From Hyphodiscus hymeniophilus (Eukaryota; Ascomycota; Leotiomycetes; Helotiales; Hyphodiscaceae): 64,000 bases of DNA. The stretch is taken from the NCBI GenBank assembly GCA_016508695.1, contig VNKQ01000011.1:1426001-1490000 (forward strand). Reading direction: 5' to 3'. This document shows, in pieces, positions 1 through 12,220 of this stretch; positions within the stretch are counted from its first letter, which is position 1; the number at the start of each line of letters is the position of its first letter. The position numbers were made by a program, and so were the translations under genes. Under the pieces are notes generated by a model, which saw nothing but the letters and a program-made list of their open reading frames with translations, made no database searches and was not told the origin of the DNA.

Positions 1-1133
1 AAGCGTATCAATCTCATATGCCTCAACAGGTGCATCAGCACCAGCTTCCTCAGCAAGTACTTCAACCTCCGCGACCCACTCTATCTCAAAGTCCTCTGGC
101 TCCTCCTCCTGGATATCACCGACCTCCGTATACGCCGCCTACGTACGTTCCAGCTATTCAATCTACAAAGCCGAGTAACAATGTTGTGCAACCTCCGAAA
201 CCAAACAACCCATTCAGTGGCCGTTCACAGAGCACGCGACCAAATCCATTCGCTAAGTATGCGTATTTGCAAAGAGAGCATAATAGATCTCCGTTGGAGT
301 ACAAAAGCCCTTACAGACCTGGCGGTGGTTTCATGAATGGATACCAAGGCGACACCGAGAAACATCTACAGCAAACCTTGTTCAAGAATCGGTCGAGCTC
401 CATTGGTTCGCTCTCGAATCCACCACCTTCATTTGCAGGCAATTCACGACTGTACAGTCCAAATCCGTCATCCACAGGTCAATCCTACATTGCGACGACC
501 CCGTCCTCTAGCGGATCTCACAGCATGTCGAAGCAACAGGCGCCCATTACGCTTCCGCCCAGCACGCTTCCTCCTGTACCACGCCCTGCACCAAACCCGG
601 CAGCTCACAGCACGTGGGAGAAGAAAGATCACTCGCAACTGCATCCTGCTATTCGACAGGACTACAACTCGATGTTTAATAATCAATATCAAACCCCTCC
701 ACTGGCTTCGTTTTCGACTGCGAACTCCCAAACCCAATCACCTCATCAAAGCGCTCTAGCACCACCACCTCCATATTACCAGCAGCAATATCAGCAGGCG
801 CCTCCGGCAAGCCTCGCTTCTCCTCGCAACCCTTCTTTCGCGCAACCAGCACAGCTGTATCAACAGCCTGGTAAGTCACAGCCGTATCAGCCGCAATACC
901 ACAGTCATAAGCAACCTCATCATCAGGAGAGCAAGCCTGTATATGCACACCAGCAGTATTTCCAAAAGCCACAACCTCAAGCCCCGGCGATTCAAATGCC
1001 GCAGTCGCAATCCCAGGTGGAGGCTCAAGCTCGAGCTTACGGAGTCTTCCCTGATGTACCAGCTGATTCTACGTCGCTGATTGAGCGAATGATGAAGAAT
1101 CTTAAGAAGGCAACGTCTACCTCTACCCCATAA
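1..1133 (+). CDS. C-terminal part of a Pro/Gln-rich protein (5' partial)
   Basis: The frame is open from base 3 to the TAA at 1131-1133 with no stop to the left edge, so the gene probably begins outside the window; the first Met (18) is unlikely to be the true start. About 376 residues are visible. They are low complexity: rich in Pro, Gln, Ser and Tyr, with runs such as QQQYQQ. The last ~40 residues are less repetitive and more charged (AYGVFPDVPADSTSLIERMM followed by a short Lys-rich end) and look like a conserved tail. Disordered P/Q-rich tails are common in fungal transcription and chromatin regulators, but no diagnostic domain is visible and I do not assign a function. The coding frame is well supported; the identity is unknown. 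Confidence 0.75.
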   Translation, partial: AYQSHMPQQVHQHQLPQQVLQPPRPTLSQSPLAPPPGYHRPPYTPPTYVPAIQSTKPSNNVVQPPKPNNPFSGRSQSTRPNPFAKYAYLQREHNRSPLEYKSPYRPGGGFMNGYQGDTEKHLQQTLFKNRSSSIGSLSNPPPSFAGNSRLYSPNPSSTGQSYIATTPSSSGSHSMSKQQAPITLPPSTLPPVPRPAPNPAAHSTWEKKDHSQLHPAIRQDYNSMFNNQYQTPPLASFSTANSQTQSPHQSALAPPPPYYQQQYQQAPPASLASPRNPSFAQPAQLYQQPGKSQPYQPQYHSHKQPHHQESKPVYAHQQYFQKPQPQAPAIQMPQSQSQVEAQARAYGVFPDVPADSTSLIERMMKNLKKATSTSTP

Positions 1134-2379
1134 TTGAAGACATTTGGGAGGAAGGAGAAAAGGGTTTGGGGGAAACGGCGTTGTTCATAGGGGTAGGGTG
1201 GGAATATAAGTAATGATATGAGGGATGGAACATGGGAGGATCTGGCGCATTTCAGGTGCTTGTACTCGTATGGCATGACCTGCTGGCTACAGCACAGCTC
1301 ATTTCAACTTTGGACTCTGGCACACCAGAGGGCGTTTCAGGGGTTTAGAAGGTGGTTGTTTTGATTGCTTTTCTTTTTTTTCGTGCTACGCATTCAGGGA
1401 CGCGACAAATCCCTTCGAGAAACTCGACTTTTATCATCGCGATGAACTTACACTTCTTTTCTTCCCCAGCCCGGCAGATGGCGGCGATTTGAGAATCTTC
1501 CCGGTATCTCGTAGAGAAGGACACTATGTTCATTTTCTGGCGCAGGAATCACGATGGGGAAGGCGTTCGTTGTACATTACCACTCGCGAGTTTTGAGAAT
1601 ACTAAGGTCGATTCTGACATGCGGTTTGCTGACTCGTGTATCCTGTACCATGCGTACATTTGTCATAGGGTGTCAGCCGCGGGTGATTTGCATCATGAGA
1701 ATAGATTGCCGATCTCCAGCCTTTATCCCGTCTCAATCTGGCTTCGTGTAGTCTCTCTCGTCGCTTGTCTTCGTCCAGATCTCCTACCAGTCAGACACAA
1801 ACAGTTACCTGACTCGCGTCAAGAGGCGTCGGGGGGCACAAAGAAGGCGGGGTTGGTGTTATTTCCGCATCTAGCCTCGGCGCTACCCCACAAACTCAAA
1901 TCGACCGCAGGGCTCCCCTCTCCCGGGTGGTTACTCCTTACGTTCAGCATAATCTCTTCGGCATAGCCTTTCAGATAGCCTTTCACACACGAGGTGGAAC
2001 CAGAGTCATGCCATGGTCCTCTCGTATGGACCAATCTATCTGCGAATCATGTTGATCTGCGCAGTGTATCCAAAGAGGCTGCAGACGGCGTCAACGAGAC
2101 ACTTTTTTTGCGCCCATTGTCCCGATGTGGAAATAGCCAGTGGTGATAAGATGAAACTGTAAGAGCTCGGATCCGAGAGAGGGGTATTGACACCAAGGAT
2201 AGCTGCAGGGTTAGTGGCTCATTTGTACGAGGGGGCGAGTGCTCATAAGGCGGACCCGATCCTCCATTCTGCAAACCTTTTCGTTCACTGCAATTTGAGA
2301 TTGTGCCTTTCCTGATTACTCTGCTTCTTTCTATCATTTTTCTTTGAATTGACCGGTTGAGTGGCGGAATTAAGACAAG
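1134..2379. other. intergenic region, no gene seen
   Basis: 1.25 kb between the P/Q-rich gene and the GMC oxidase gene, both on the plus strand. It holds a T-rich stretch near 1370-1385 and only short frames with no recognisable product. A long minus-strand frame at 2047-2787 overlaps the oxidase coding sequence and is treated as a shadow. Confidence 0.6.
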
Positions 2380-4361
2380 ATGAGCACCTACAATGACAGC
2401 GTCGGCGAGGTCGACATCATCTTTGCGGGTGGCGGAACTGCGGCTTGTGTTGCTGCTGGTCGACTTGCAAAGGCCAACCCGGATTTGAAGATCCTCCTTG
2501 TGGAGGGTGGTGCGGATAATTTCGAGAATCCGACTGTGGTTAATCCTGCTGTCTATTTGAGCCATTTGGCTCCTGATAGCAAGACCGCTTTGGTGCGTTT
2601 CCCTCCCCATTTCCTTATCCCGCATCACTGACTGAGTGTCGTGCAGTTTTATAAGTCGAAGGCTTCGAAGCATCTCAGTGGCCGAGAGGCTATCGTCCCT
2701 ATGGGCGGTATTCTGGGTGGCGGATCTTCGATCAATTTCATGATGTACACCAGAGCTCAGGGCGTCGACTTTGATAGCTGGAATCAAGAGGGTTGGTCGG
2801 CAAAGGATATGCTCCCGCTGTGTAACAAATTAGAAACGTATCATCCGAAGCATGACGAGATTGACCAGAGCCTTCATGGACATGATGGGCCAATCCACGT
2901 ATCAGATGGTGGATACAGAGGGAAGTCTGAGAACGAATTCATCGACACCGTAAAGGTTATGAGCCCCAATCTAGAAACTTGAATATTGAGCTGACACATC
3001 TTCAGTCAATGAATTACAAGGAAATTGTCGATCTCCAAGACCTCGAGGCTAATGATGGATTCTCGAAATGGCACCGTTACGTTGGCTTAGACGGCAAGCG
3101 TCAAGACTCAGCTCATCGGTACATTCATCCACTATTGAAAGACGGCCAGCACCCCAACTTGCACATCCTTGTCGAATCAAAGGTACTTCGAGTAATCTTT
3201 GATGAATCCTCTCCACCAAAAGCCATCGGAGTCGAGTATGTTACCAATCCCGGCCACCAGCCCATTACTTCTCTCTCCCAACCAGCGTCCAAACCCGTCC
3301 GCAAGATTGTTAAAGCCTCAAAGCTCGTCGTTGTCACGGCCGGCGCTCTTGGAACGCCTCAAGTCCTGGAGCGATCCGGTGTCGGAAACCCCGAGATCCT
3401 GAAGAAGCTCGACATTCCCGTCGTAGCTGACGTCCCTGGTGTTGGAGAGAACTATCAAGATCACCATCTTTTACTGTACCCATACAGAAGCAATCTCGGT
3501 GAAGGCGAGACTTTAGACGGCATTCTAAGCGGTCGCAAAGATTTCGTCAAAGCATTGACGGAGAAAGACCCCATCCTGGGCTGGAATGGAATCGGTTTGT
3601 TCCCCTCTGTCATCTGATATCCTCTCTAACGGGCTCCAGATATCTGCGCCAAGCTACGTCCCACAGATACGGAAATAGCAGCTCTCGGTCCAGACTTCCA
3701 GAAAGACTGGGACCGCGACTTTGCCAACGCACCTCAACGCCCCATGATGCTCTGCGGAGTCGTAAACGCCTTCCTAGCTGACCCCTCCCTTGTCGAGCCC
3801 GGCCAGTACATCACCATGGGAACCTACACAGCGTACCCGTACTCGCGAGGAAGCATCCACATCACAGACAAAGACAACCCCGTCGATGGCTATGACTTCG
3901 ACACCGGATTCCTGAGTCACCCTTCGGATCTCAAGACGCAGCTTTGGGGCTACAAGATGTCCCGGGAAATAGCCCGGAGGTTGCCGTACTACAAGGGCGA
4001 GCTCGAGCTGGGCCATCCGAAATTCGCGCCCGGGAGTAAAGCTGCGCTATTCAGTGGGGAGACCACGAGTGGCGAGATCAAGGATATCGAATATAGCAAG
4101 GAGGACGAGGATGCGATCGAGGAGTGGATCAGGGGGAATCTGAATACGACTTGGCACTCGCTCGGCACGTGTGCGATGAGGGAGAAGGAGAAGGGCGGTG
4201 TCGTTGATAAGGATCTGAACGTCTATGGGACGAGGGGCCTTAAGGTCGCAGATCTGAGTATGGTGCCGGAGAATGTGGCTGCGAATACCAACAACACCGC
4301 ACTGGTTGTGGGCGAGAAGGCTGCTGTTATCATTGGTCGGGAATTGGGTGTCGCTGTATAG
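2380..4361 (+). CDS. GMC oxidoreductase, alcohol oxidase-like
   Basis: Four exons: 2380-2592, 2647-2955, 3006-3594, 3640-4361, joined by three GT-AG introns of 45-54 nt; 610 aa. GMC enzymes are FAD-dependent oxidases or dehydrogenases of alcohols. Seen: an N-terminal dinucleotide-binding beta-alpha-beta (residues ~11-30, GGGTAACVAAGRL), the GMC signature GGILGGGSSINFMMY in exon 2, a second signature AGALGTPQVLERSGVG in exon 3, and the C-terminal catalytic segment WHSLGTCAM with His543, followed by NTNNTALVVGEKAA around Asn586. A His/Asn pair rather than His/His is what yeast alcohol (methanol) oxidase has, so an alcohol oxidase-type enzyme is favoured. The C-terminus (GVAV) is not a classic peroxisomal PTS1 and no signal peptide is seen, so location is open. 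Somewhat shorter than typical ~660-aa methanol oxidases. Substrate unknown. Confidence 0.88.
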
Positions 4362-5340
4362 GCGATGGGATGGGGAAGAAATCGTCAGCTCTGGGGTTGG
4401 CGTTGATGATTCTTTTAGATTTATACGCTCTGTCGGTAAGGACAAATTTTCGATGTCGTATCTGTATGTTTCTAAGTGGCTTCTCAAAGCCGTGAATATA
4501 CTTATTTATTGACTTGGAGACGAATCACTTAGTACTCTGTAAAAAAAAACTCAGACATAGAACTTTGATTTGCTGCTATTCTAGTGAATCAAAACCCTAC
4601 TAAAAGATATGAGCAAATCCCAACTCCTTCCCATCCTACAAACATTGATAGAAAACACATTAGCTCTTACTTCAAACACAAGCCCGTAACCAATATCTTG
4701 TCGCGAGCGGTCCACCTTGATGTTTGGCTCAACCTTATATTGAGTGTACGAGAGTCCGTCGAGATGGTGCTTTTACGTGGAAGGGTAGATCTCATGATAG
4801 GAAAGGAAATGAGGTTGAATGTGTGCGAATGAGCTTGCTTAAATGGATGGAGGATGTTGAATGAAGGTAAGTTGACTGACTACCGTATGTATTGCACGCT
4901 AAGTTAATATAAGGATTAGGTAGGGAAGCGTGGCTGAGTGAGTCAGAGTAATCCGAGAGAGATAGAAATCAAGAATATACAGCTACACTTGCAGAGAGGT
5001 CGGTGGTCGTTTTCGGGATAAGTCCATTAGGGAAGGTTCTACACTCAAATCACTTTGTCTTGTTGTTTGTCATGAAAGCCATCCATTTATGATAGCCCAT
5101 GCCAGCCTACAATGCTCGTGCCAACTTTTCTAAAGTCCACAGACGAAAGAACAGAGATGCTACGTTACAAAATGCAGGAGAAATGCAATAAGCGCTCGAT
5201 TATGCACGAGAGCCCGGCTATCCAGCCATCAATATGCATACCAATGCCCCAGTTCGCCAATGATGCTGCAAAATGAGTACAGGGCAAAGAGATGAAGCAG
5301 GTATCCGAGTCAGCCGGAAGATATGAGCGTTACAGACCGA
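4362..5340. other. intergenic region between convergent genes
   Basis: About 1 kb between the 3' ends of the oxidase (+) and the YAG7-like gene (-). It has an A9 run near 4542 and no supported gene; probably the two 3' UTRs and terminators. Confidence 0.6.
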
Positions 5341-6924
5341 CTAGGACTCCTCTGGTCGTCGTCCACCACGAGCACCACCGCCTCCACGTGGTCCACCCCG
5401 GCCACGGCCACGATACTCGCCTCGGTTTCCGCCACGTCCTCGATCACCACCTCGTCCACGACCACGTTGTCCATCACCGCGGTTACCGCCACGGTTACGT
5501 TGAACTTCGTGGAAGCCATCGTTTGGGTTGGTGGGGGGAGCAGGGGTGGGCTGGATGAGCTTGCGGTCAGCAACAATTCTAAAGGAGAGGATTATAAGGA
5601 GAAAGTCGTAGATTATGAGAAGACTTGAGGGAATTGAGTACGAACTTCGACAACATCTGGTTGGTCATCCGCCCAGCTTTGGACGTTTGACGGAGCAGCA
5701 GGCGTAGCGACTAAGCCAGTATCTGTTTCGGTGGCATCGCGAGGGACCTCAACCCATTCCTGAGAGGTGGAGAGATCATTGGCATTGTCCCAATTTGCTT
5801 CTGCAGCAGCGTTACCGCCTTCGCCGAAACTCGAATTTTGTGGAACACCCTGAACCTCGTTGGATTCATGGCCATTGGTCATGGGCGCTGCAGGAGGGTC
5901 ATCAAGCTCCGTGAGACCTGCATTGACAATGGTGGGATCGCTTTGGACTGGAAATTCGCTGGCTTCAGCGGAGGTGGTCTGTTCGGGAACGGGAGCAGCT
6001 TTAATGGTCGCAGCCTTGATCTCGGCGACTAAAATAAAGTTAGCTTGTTCAATGAACAGTATTGACGAGACATACACGTAGTCTTGAGAGGCTCGTTGGA
6101 GATGGACATAGTAGTCTGCTCCGATCCTTGGATGAGGTTGACCATTGTTTGTACGGCATTGAAATCTCCGGTGTAGACCTGGGACAGAACACCCTCCAGA
6201 GCTTTGTTCTCATCAAGCTCCACGTCAGCCTCCTCGTCACCTCTGCGGATAGCAGCCAGGCGTAGGAACTGCGAGAGTAACAACAAAGCTTCTCGCTGCT
6301 CCTGCTCATAAGTTGCAGACGCTTCGGCCTTTGCAGCGACGATCTTCTCCTCCAAGTCTTTGCTTGTGCGATCCGCGAAAGACTTCTCAAATTCAGCCTT
6401 CTCAGCCTCTGAGCGCGCCTTGAAATCATCCTCCAACTTCTTGTAAATCGTGATCTGCTCCTGAAGCTGTGCCAACTGGGCCTGAAGGGCAGGCTTCTTC
6501 TCGAGTTGGGCCTTCTGGTCGGCATTGATTTTACGGGCGGTGATCAAATCTTCGAGTGATAGACCAGGGTTTTCGGCGACAATGTTGTCGACTTTAGATG
6601 CATTGGTGATCTTCTTGTTGACATTGCGGATGTTCCTGAGATGTGTCAGTAACGCAGCCTCATTAGTTCATGGGCCTCGAATGATTAGACAGAATTATCT
6701 GCATTATACGTGGCAATTGAGATGGATGGGACATACTTTTGAAGCTCCTTAACATAAAGGCTCTCGTTCGCACCATCACCGTGATTGCTCTCTGTAGGGG
6801 TTTCCACCGCAGCAGTAGCAGAAGCAGTCTCAACCGCAGATGCTTCAACCTTGGCCTTCTTCTTCTTGGCAGACTTGGATTCCGATCCGGACCGCACTGC
6901 TGGATTCTGGGTTGGAGCTGCCAT
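5341..6924 (-). CDS. YAG7: YAG7-like protein with RGG tail
   Basis: Four exons on the minus strand: 6737-6924, 6076-6635, 5625-6028, 5341-5559; 456 aa with consistent phases. The last acceptor could instead be 9 nt further in (exon to 5550), which keeps the frame. Residues 1-60 are Lys/Ala/Ser-rich (SAKKKKAK). The central exon has the conserved NVNKKITNASKVD segment, then the ITARKINADQKAQLEKKPAL segment and a long Gln/Glu coiled coil, as in fungal YAG7 proteins. The third exon is acidic and disordered. The last exon is an Arg/Gly-rich tail with repeated RGRGG and GGNRG units, a typical RNA-binding arginine-methylation region. Family assignment rests on memory of the central segment; the molecular role is poorly known and any RNA-binding role is inference from the RGG tail. 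Confidence 0.8.
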
Positions 6925-7743
6925 ATTGACTGATGAAGATAGCTCTGGTGAATATTTTTGGTGGATTGTGATTCGGGTGTGGACGCAGTAGCTTGAGATT
7001 TGGAGGTGGTATCGTAAAATGTGTGGCTAATTGATCAATCTGAGAGTATACAGCGGAGTAGTACACTTTGGGTTTGTAGGTATGTCGTTATGTGGGGATG
7101 TCAAAGGTGAGAGGGTTCAAGATGGGGAAGGTAAATTTCCAACCTTGTCGGTTAAGCGAGAAGAAGGCTGCAGATGGAAACCCAAAGAAGTCTGGCCAGT
7201 GGCCTCACGGACAGAGAGACAATATCCGATGTTTCTGGCGGAATTGTAAAACATCAAACCAAGTTCTACGGATGCATGGTACCTGAAATGGTTGGGTTCA
7301 GCGTTGAACGCTCGGGATTTAGAAGTTCATATTTGTATCGTTGCCACTATTTCGGCATGCTTCTGAGCAACAGCAATAGATCACAAGCATAAGGTAGGAA
7401 GGCGAGCGAGTAGAAAGGCGGTGCATCTATTCATATCACCATCTATCCAGCAAGCTGCTTGCTGATAGACAAGCTCTGTAAGTATGTATGTACCGGGCGT
7501 GCTTGATGATCTGAAAGCCGATGGCCCTCTCCTCCTCCGCCCCTATTCTCACTACTTGATCCGAACATCGTTGCCGTAGCCATCTGGTTTCTTCATTGAG
7601 TACCATCTCTGCAGCCCATCTCATGGCTTATATTTCCACGAATATCTTATTATCTTGTCCTCTGCCATCAGCTTAAGAAGCCTTATCGGTTTGTCCATGA
7701 GTTTGTTCCGATGCGGCCCCTCCGTGCGACCTCATACGTCTCA
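6925..7743. other. intergenic region, YAG7-like promoter side
   Basis: About 0.8 kb between two minus-strand genes. It should contain the YAG7-like promoter and the 3' UTR of the CENP-W-like gene. No conserved product or repeat was recognised. Confidence 0.5.
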
Positions 7744-8182
7744 TCAACCCTTGAACTTCAATAGAGACATCTGCGTCATATGTATGAGCCCAACTTATCG
7801 ATTGTACAATGCGTTACGACTGACCTCGGTGACTTTCTGGACGCTTTTCGCGCTTATGCCACGCTCCCCAGCTTGTTTCGCGTTTATGGTGGCTTCCTTC
7901 ATCAATCTAAACCACATTCTCAGCCGGTGTTCTTTGGTTGGGCCATACACTCGTCTGCCGATGATGCTGCTCAAAGTCAACAAAAGGGGAAACGGTTTGC
8001 GCACGTTTGCAGGAAGAGAGCGTAGTCCAAGAATATCTGCAGCATCTATTAGTGATGAATCCAGGAGACGCGTCGTGAAAACTTACCAGGACATCGACAT
8101 TCTTGGTGACATTGCATTTCGAGTGTGCCTTGACGATCTTCTTGACCGTTGCTCGCGGATAAAGCTTCTGACCAGCTGCCAT
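7744..8182 (-). CDS. CENP-W/Wip1-like histone-fold protein
   Basis: Four small exons on the minus strand: 8087-8182, 8005-8036, 7825-7906, 7744-7770; introns of 50, 98 and 54 nt; 78 aa. The protein begins MAAGQKLYPRATVKKIVK and ends in LLKFKG. The basic first helix, the segment IFLDYALFLQTLMKEA, the following NAKQAGERGISAKSVQKVTE and a terminal K-F-K-G match the small histone-fold CENP-W (fission yeast Wip1) pattern, where CENP-W pairs with CENP-T at the kinetochore. Splicing from GAG|GTCAGT (7825) to the 27-nt last exon restores the family tail; reading through instead would end after NALYNR. The gene is divergent from the M1 aminopeptidase with a 443-bp spacer. Another small CBF/NF-Y-type histone-fold protein is the main alternative. 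Confidence 0.8.
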
Positions 8183-8625
8183 TGTGATTGATTCTTTGGA
8201 TTTGGTGTGGTCTTTGACGGATCTAGATCTTGCGATGTTTGTTGTTTCCCCCTCTCAGCCTTGCTCCGCAGGGAACAGCTCGGCAAGGCGGCCAATCATA
8301 CACACCTTCCCTTTAAAAACATTACCCCACAAGAATCCCCTCTTCAACTTCCATCGTGGGAAGGAGACGGATTCGTCTCCTCCAGTCTCCTTCCTCTCTT
8401 GCTCGATATCCTCCTAAGTTGGGACGGTCTACTGCGATCTCGGTAATACATGATTTACGACGACGTTTTTCTTCTTTCATTCCGGAGAACCTCAGACCAC
8501 GTTTTGTATTCCCTTAAAAGAGCCTGCGACTAAACGCTTCATCATCCCATCCACCAGATAAGACCTCAATTCCTCGTATTTTCAAGACAGATTACTTCTC
8601 AGACTCTGCTCGATATTTGGTAGCT

Positions 8626-11600
8626 ATGAGCAATTCAACTCCAGATCGGGATATTCTCCCAGACAATGTCAGACCTGTCAATTATGACATCTCCCTTTTC
8701 GATCTCGAGCTTGGAGGCAGTTTTAGCTATCGAGGCACCGTTGCTATTGAACTCAAGATTTCCAAGACCTCCAAAGAAATTTCTCTCAATGCTCATCAAC
8801 TCAAAATCCATGGAGCGGAACTTTCAGTGGAACATACCAAAACTTCTCAATCGTTCAAGGCCGCTGAGATATCCTACGATGCTCCTAGACAACGAGCTAC
8901 ACTTATCTTCCCCGAAGAATTGCCTGTCTCTGAAAAAGCAAACCTCATCATCCAATTCCAAGGAACTATGAACAACGATATGGCTGGCTTCTATCGTGCG
9001 TAAGTACAAGTTCTGTTTATTCCCAACTTTTGAGCTCTGATACCCGACTTCCGAGTGCCTTGGCTTCTGTGGAATGCTTACCAGACCTCTTCGGGAACGA
9101 CGGGGAAGGTTTTGCTTGGTGGAGCTTCATTGGAGTGTTCTGACTTATAACTCTAGCAAGTACAAGCCAGTTGCGCCTCAGGCAGCCTCTGTACCTCGTG
9201 ATGAGGAGTGGCACTACCAGCTGGCCACACAGTTCGAGAGCTGCGATGCCCGGAGAGCCTTTCCCTGCTTCGATGAGCCTAATCTTAAGGCAACCTTCGA
9301 TTTCAAGATCGAGATTCCTGAAGACCAGGTTGCTTTGAGCAATATGCCTCAGAAGGTTATTGAAAAGTCGAGCAAGTCTGGCTTTCACGTCGTCTCGTTT
9401 GACAGAACTCCCATTATGAGTACCTACCTTCTTGCTTGGGCTGCTGGAGATTTTGAGCATATTGAAGCATTCACGGAACGGAAGTACAATGGCAAGGCGT
9501 TACCTGTTCGTCTTTATACGACCCGAGGATTGGTGGACCAGGGACAGTATGCCCTTGAACATGCTCCCAAGATCATCGACTACTTCTCGGAAATTTTTGG
9601 AATTGACTATCCACTCCCGAAGTCTGATATCCTTGCAGTTCATGAATTTGTGAGTATCTTTCCCGGATCATATTTCAGACTTTGCTCAAAGCGCTACATC
9701 ACACTTGAATCTATATTTTTTAGGTGCTAATTGTTCAAGACAGCTATATGTCCCACATTGCTCGTCATACTGAAACCAAGCTGACCATGTCTCCCAGTCT
9801 CACGGAGCAATGGGTTCGCTCTTCACTTCCTTCAAATCAAGAATCTTGGATCGAACCCGTCGGTTCCTGGATTATCATTTGCTGACTTTCGTTTAGAAAA
9901 TTGGGGACTCGTCACTTACCGCATGACTGCCATTCTCTACGACGAGAAAAAGTCAGACGTCAAGTTTAAAAACAGAATCGCTTATGTTGTCGCTCACGAG
10001 CTTGCCCATCAATGGTTCGGCAATCTTGTCACAATGGATTGGTGGAACGAGTTGTGGCTCAATGAGGGATTTGCAACTTGGGTCGGCTGGCTTGCAACTG
10101 ACAAGCTCCACCCAGATTGGAACGTATGGCCACAGTTTGTGTCGGAAGGGATGCAGACGGCATTCACGTTGGACTCTCTACGCAGCTCTCATCCAATAGA
10201 GGTCCCCGTGAAGGATGCTCTGGATGTTGATCAAATTTTCGATTCAATCAGCTATCTGAAAGGCAGCTCTGTAATCAGAATGCTGGCAACTCATTTGGGG
10301 CAAGAGACTTTCCTCAGGGGTGTCTCAAACTACCTGAAGGATCATGCATATGGAAACGCAAGGACTCACGACCTTTGGTCTGCTCTCAGCCAAGCCTCTG
10401 GCCAAGATATCAATGCATTAATGGAAAACTGGATTCGAAAGATTGGCTTCCCAGTTCTTACCGTCACGGAGGAGCTTGGTCAAATTGGTATCAAGCAATC
10501 TCGATATCTATCAACTGGAGACGTAAAGGCACAAGATGATAGCACTACCGTATGTACAATTTCGCTTACTCATTGGTTGCGCTAACGTGACCAGTGGTGG
10601 GTCCCCCTCGGTCTCATAGGCAAGTCTGGTGTGGATGGAACTGCTTCAATCGCTTTGACGAAGAAGGAAGATGTGATCACAGAAATCGATGATTCGTTCT
10701 ACAAGCTCAATGCAGAGAATGCTGGCTTCTATCGCACGAATTACCCACCTGCTAGACTTGCTAAGCTTGGCACCCAAATCGATTGCCTCAGCTTGTCTGA
10801 TAAGATTGGTTTAGTCGGAGATGCTGGTGCCCTTGCAGTATCCGGAGAAGCTTCTACGACCTCTCTGCTCGCCTTCGTCAAGGGCTTTGAGTCTGAGGCA
10901 AGCTACTTAGTTTGGTCTCAAATACTTGGTTCTCTCGACACTGTAAAGTCGGTCTTCTCTGATGATGAAGCGATTGCGACGGGACTGAGAAAATTTACGC
11001 TTGAATTGACCAGCCCGGCAGTCAAGAGAATTGGTGCGTCATATCTCATGGTATATAAATAAGCTTCCACTGATAATCTTACAGGATGGGATTCATCGCC
11101 AGATGACGACTTTCTTACGTCGCAACTTCGATCACTTTTGCTAATGTCAGCTGGGCTCAATGGTCATAAAGAGTGAGTTTCCTCGGCTACCACTTCCATT
11201 CAAACTCAAGAGGACTAACATATGTTAGGGTCATTACAGAGGCTAAGCGCCGGTTCGATCTCTATGCCACAGGTAAAGATACATCAGCTATCAACCCCAG
11301 TCTCCGATCCGCAATCTACGGCATCTCAATGAGGTATGGCGGAGCCTCCGAATACGAATCATTGAAGAAAGAGTGGCACTCGACAAGCTCAGTAGACGGT
11401 AAGGATATCGCCCTTCGAGCCATGGGACGCATTCAAACACCCGATCTCCTAGCCGACTATCTCGCCTTCATGACAAAGGAAGTCTCAACTCAAGACGTCC
11501 ACACAGTAGGTATGGCGCTATCAGCTAATGCCAAGGCTCGAGCTGGTCTTTGGAAATTCATCAAAGACAATTTCTCGGATATCCATACAAAATGGAGTGG

Positions 11601-11820
11601 GAACATGGTGGTGTTGGATCGATTCTTGAGAGTCAGTCTTAATAAGTTCTCTGATCGGGAGACAGAGAATGACATTAAATACTTCTTTGCCGACAAGGAT
11701 AATAGGGGCTATGATCGCACACTTAATATTTTGAGCGATACCATTTCGGGTAGGGCTGCTTATAAGGAGAGAGATGGGAAGGTTGTTTTGGAGTGGTTGA
11801 AAACGAATGGCTACGCCTGA
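8626..11820 (+). CDS. M1-family metallo-aminopeptidase
   Basis: Seven exons: 8626-8999, 9157-9649, 9798-9813, 9897-10549, 10595-11033, 11085-11172, 11229-11820; 884 aa, the usual size of cytosolic puromycin-sensitive/Ape2-type enzymes. It removes N-terminal residues from peptides using one zinc. Seen: RPVNYDISLFDLE near the start, DARRAFPCFDEPNLKATF, the substrate-binding GAMEN at 292-296, and the zinc site HELAH (328-332) with Glu351 in WLNEGFA, giving the family HExxH-18-E spacing. The GAMEN motif lies across a 16-nt microexon and the next exon. The first ATG in frame is 8626. No signal peptide, so cytosolic activity is expected. All active-site residues are present. Confidence 0.95.
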
Positions 11821-12220
11821 TTTCGCTACGTCCAAGGTTTAACGTACCAAAATATTCTTGGAGTTGCATGGCCACTCAGACTCGAGAAAATAGCGTTGTT
11901 GGAACGATGTAACGGAACTTGTAGCTTGTGCAACACCAAAAGTATCTTTTCTAGCTCACTCGTACCCAAGGATGCAATTTCGTGCCGAAGCCATGTTGGA
12001 TTGTCTAGCCCAGTTAATGCCCACCCTCTTCCATGAATGAACGAATGAATGAAGAAGAAGCCCTCGGCAGACGACCGTGGGGGCTGTGGACGAGGCTCCT
12101 CGCCAAGGCACAACTCAGCCTTGTGCGCAACATGCCCACATCAACATCAGCTGGCTTCTTTGAACTTTCAATCCTCCAGCCCAACAGACTCTAATAATGC
12201 TCTGAATGTCTTGACCAACC
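11821..12220. other. short intergenic region
   Basis: 400 bp between the aminopeptidase stop and the STAND receptor start. It holds an ATGAATGAACGAATGAATGA-type short repeat near 12034-12052. No gene seen. Confidence 0.6.

Noticed and set aside
2047..2787. 246-codon minus-strand frame over the oxidase start
   Set aside because: Overlaps the FAD-binding exon on the other strand; composition looks like a shadow.
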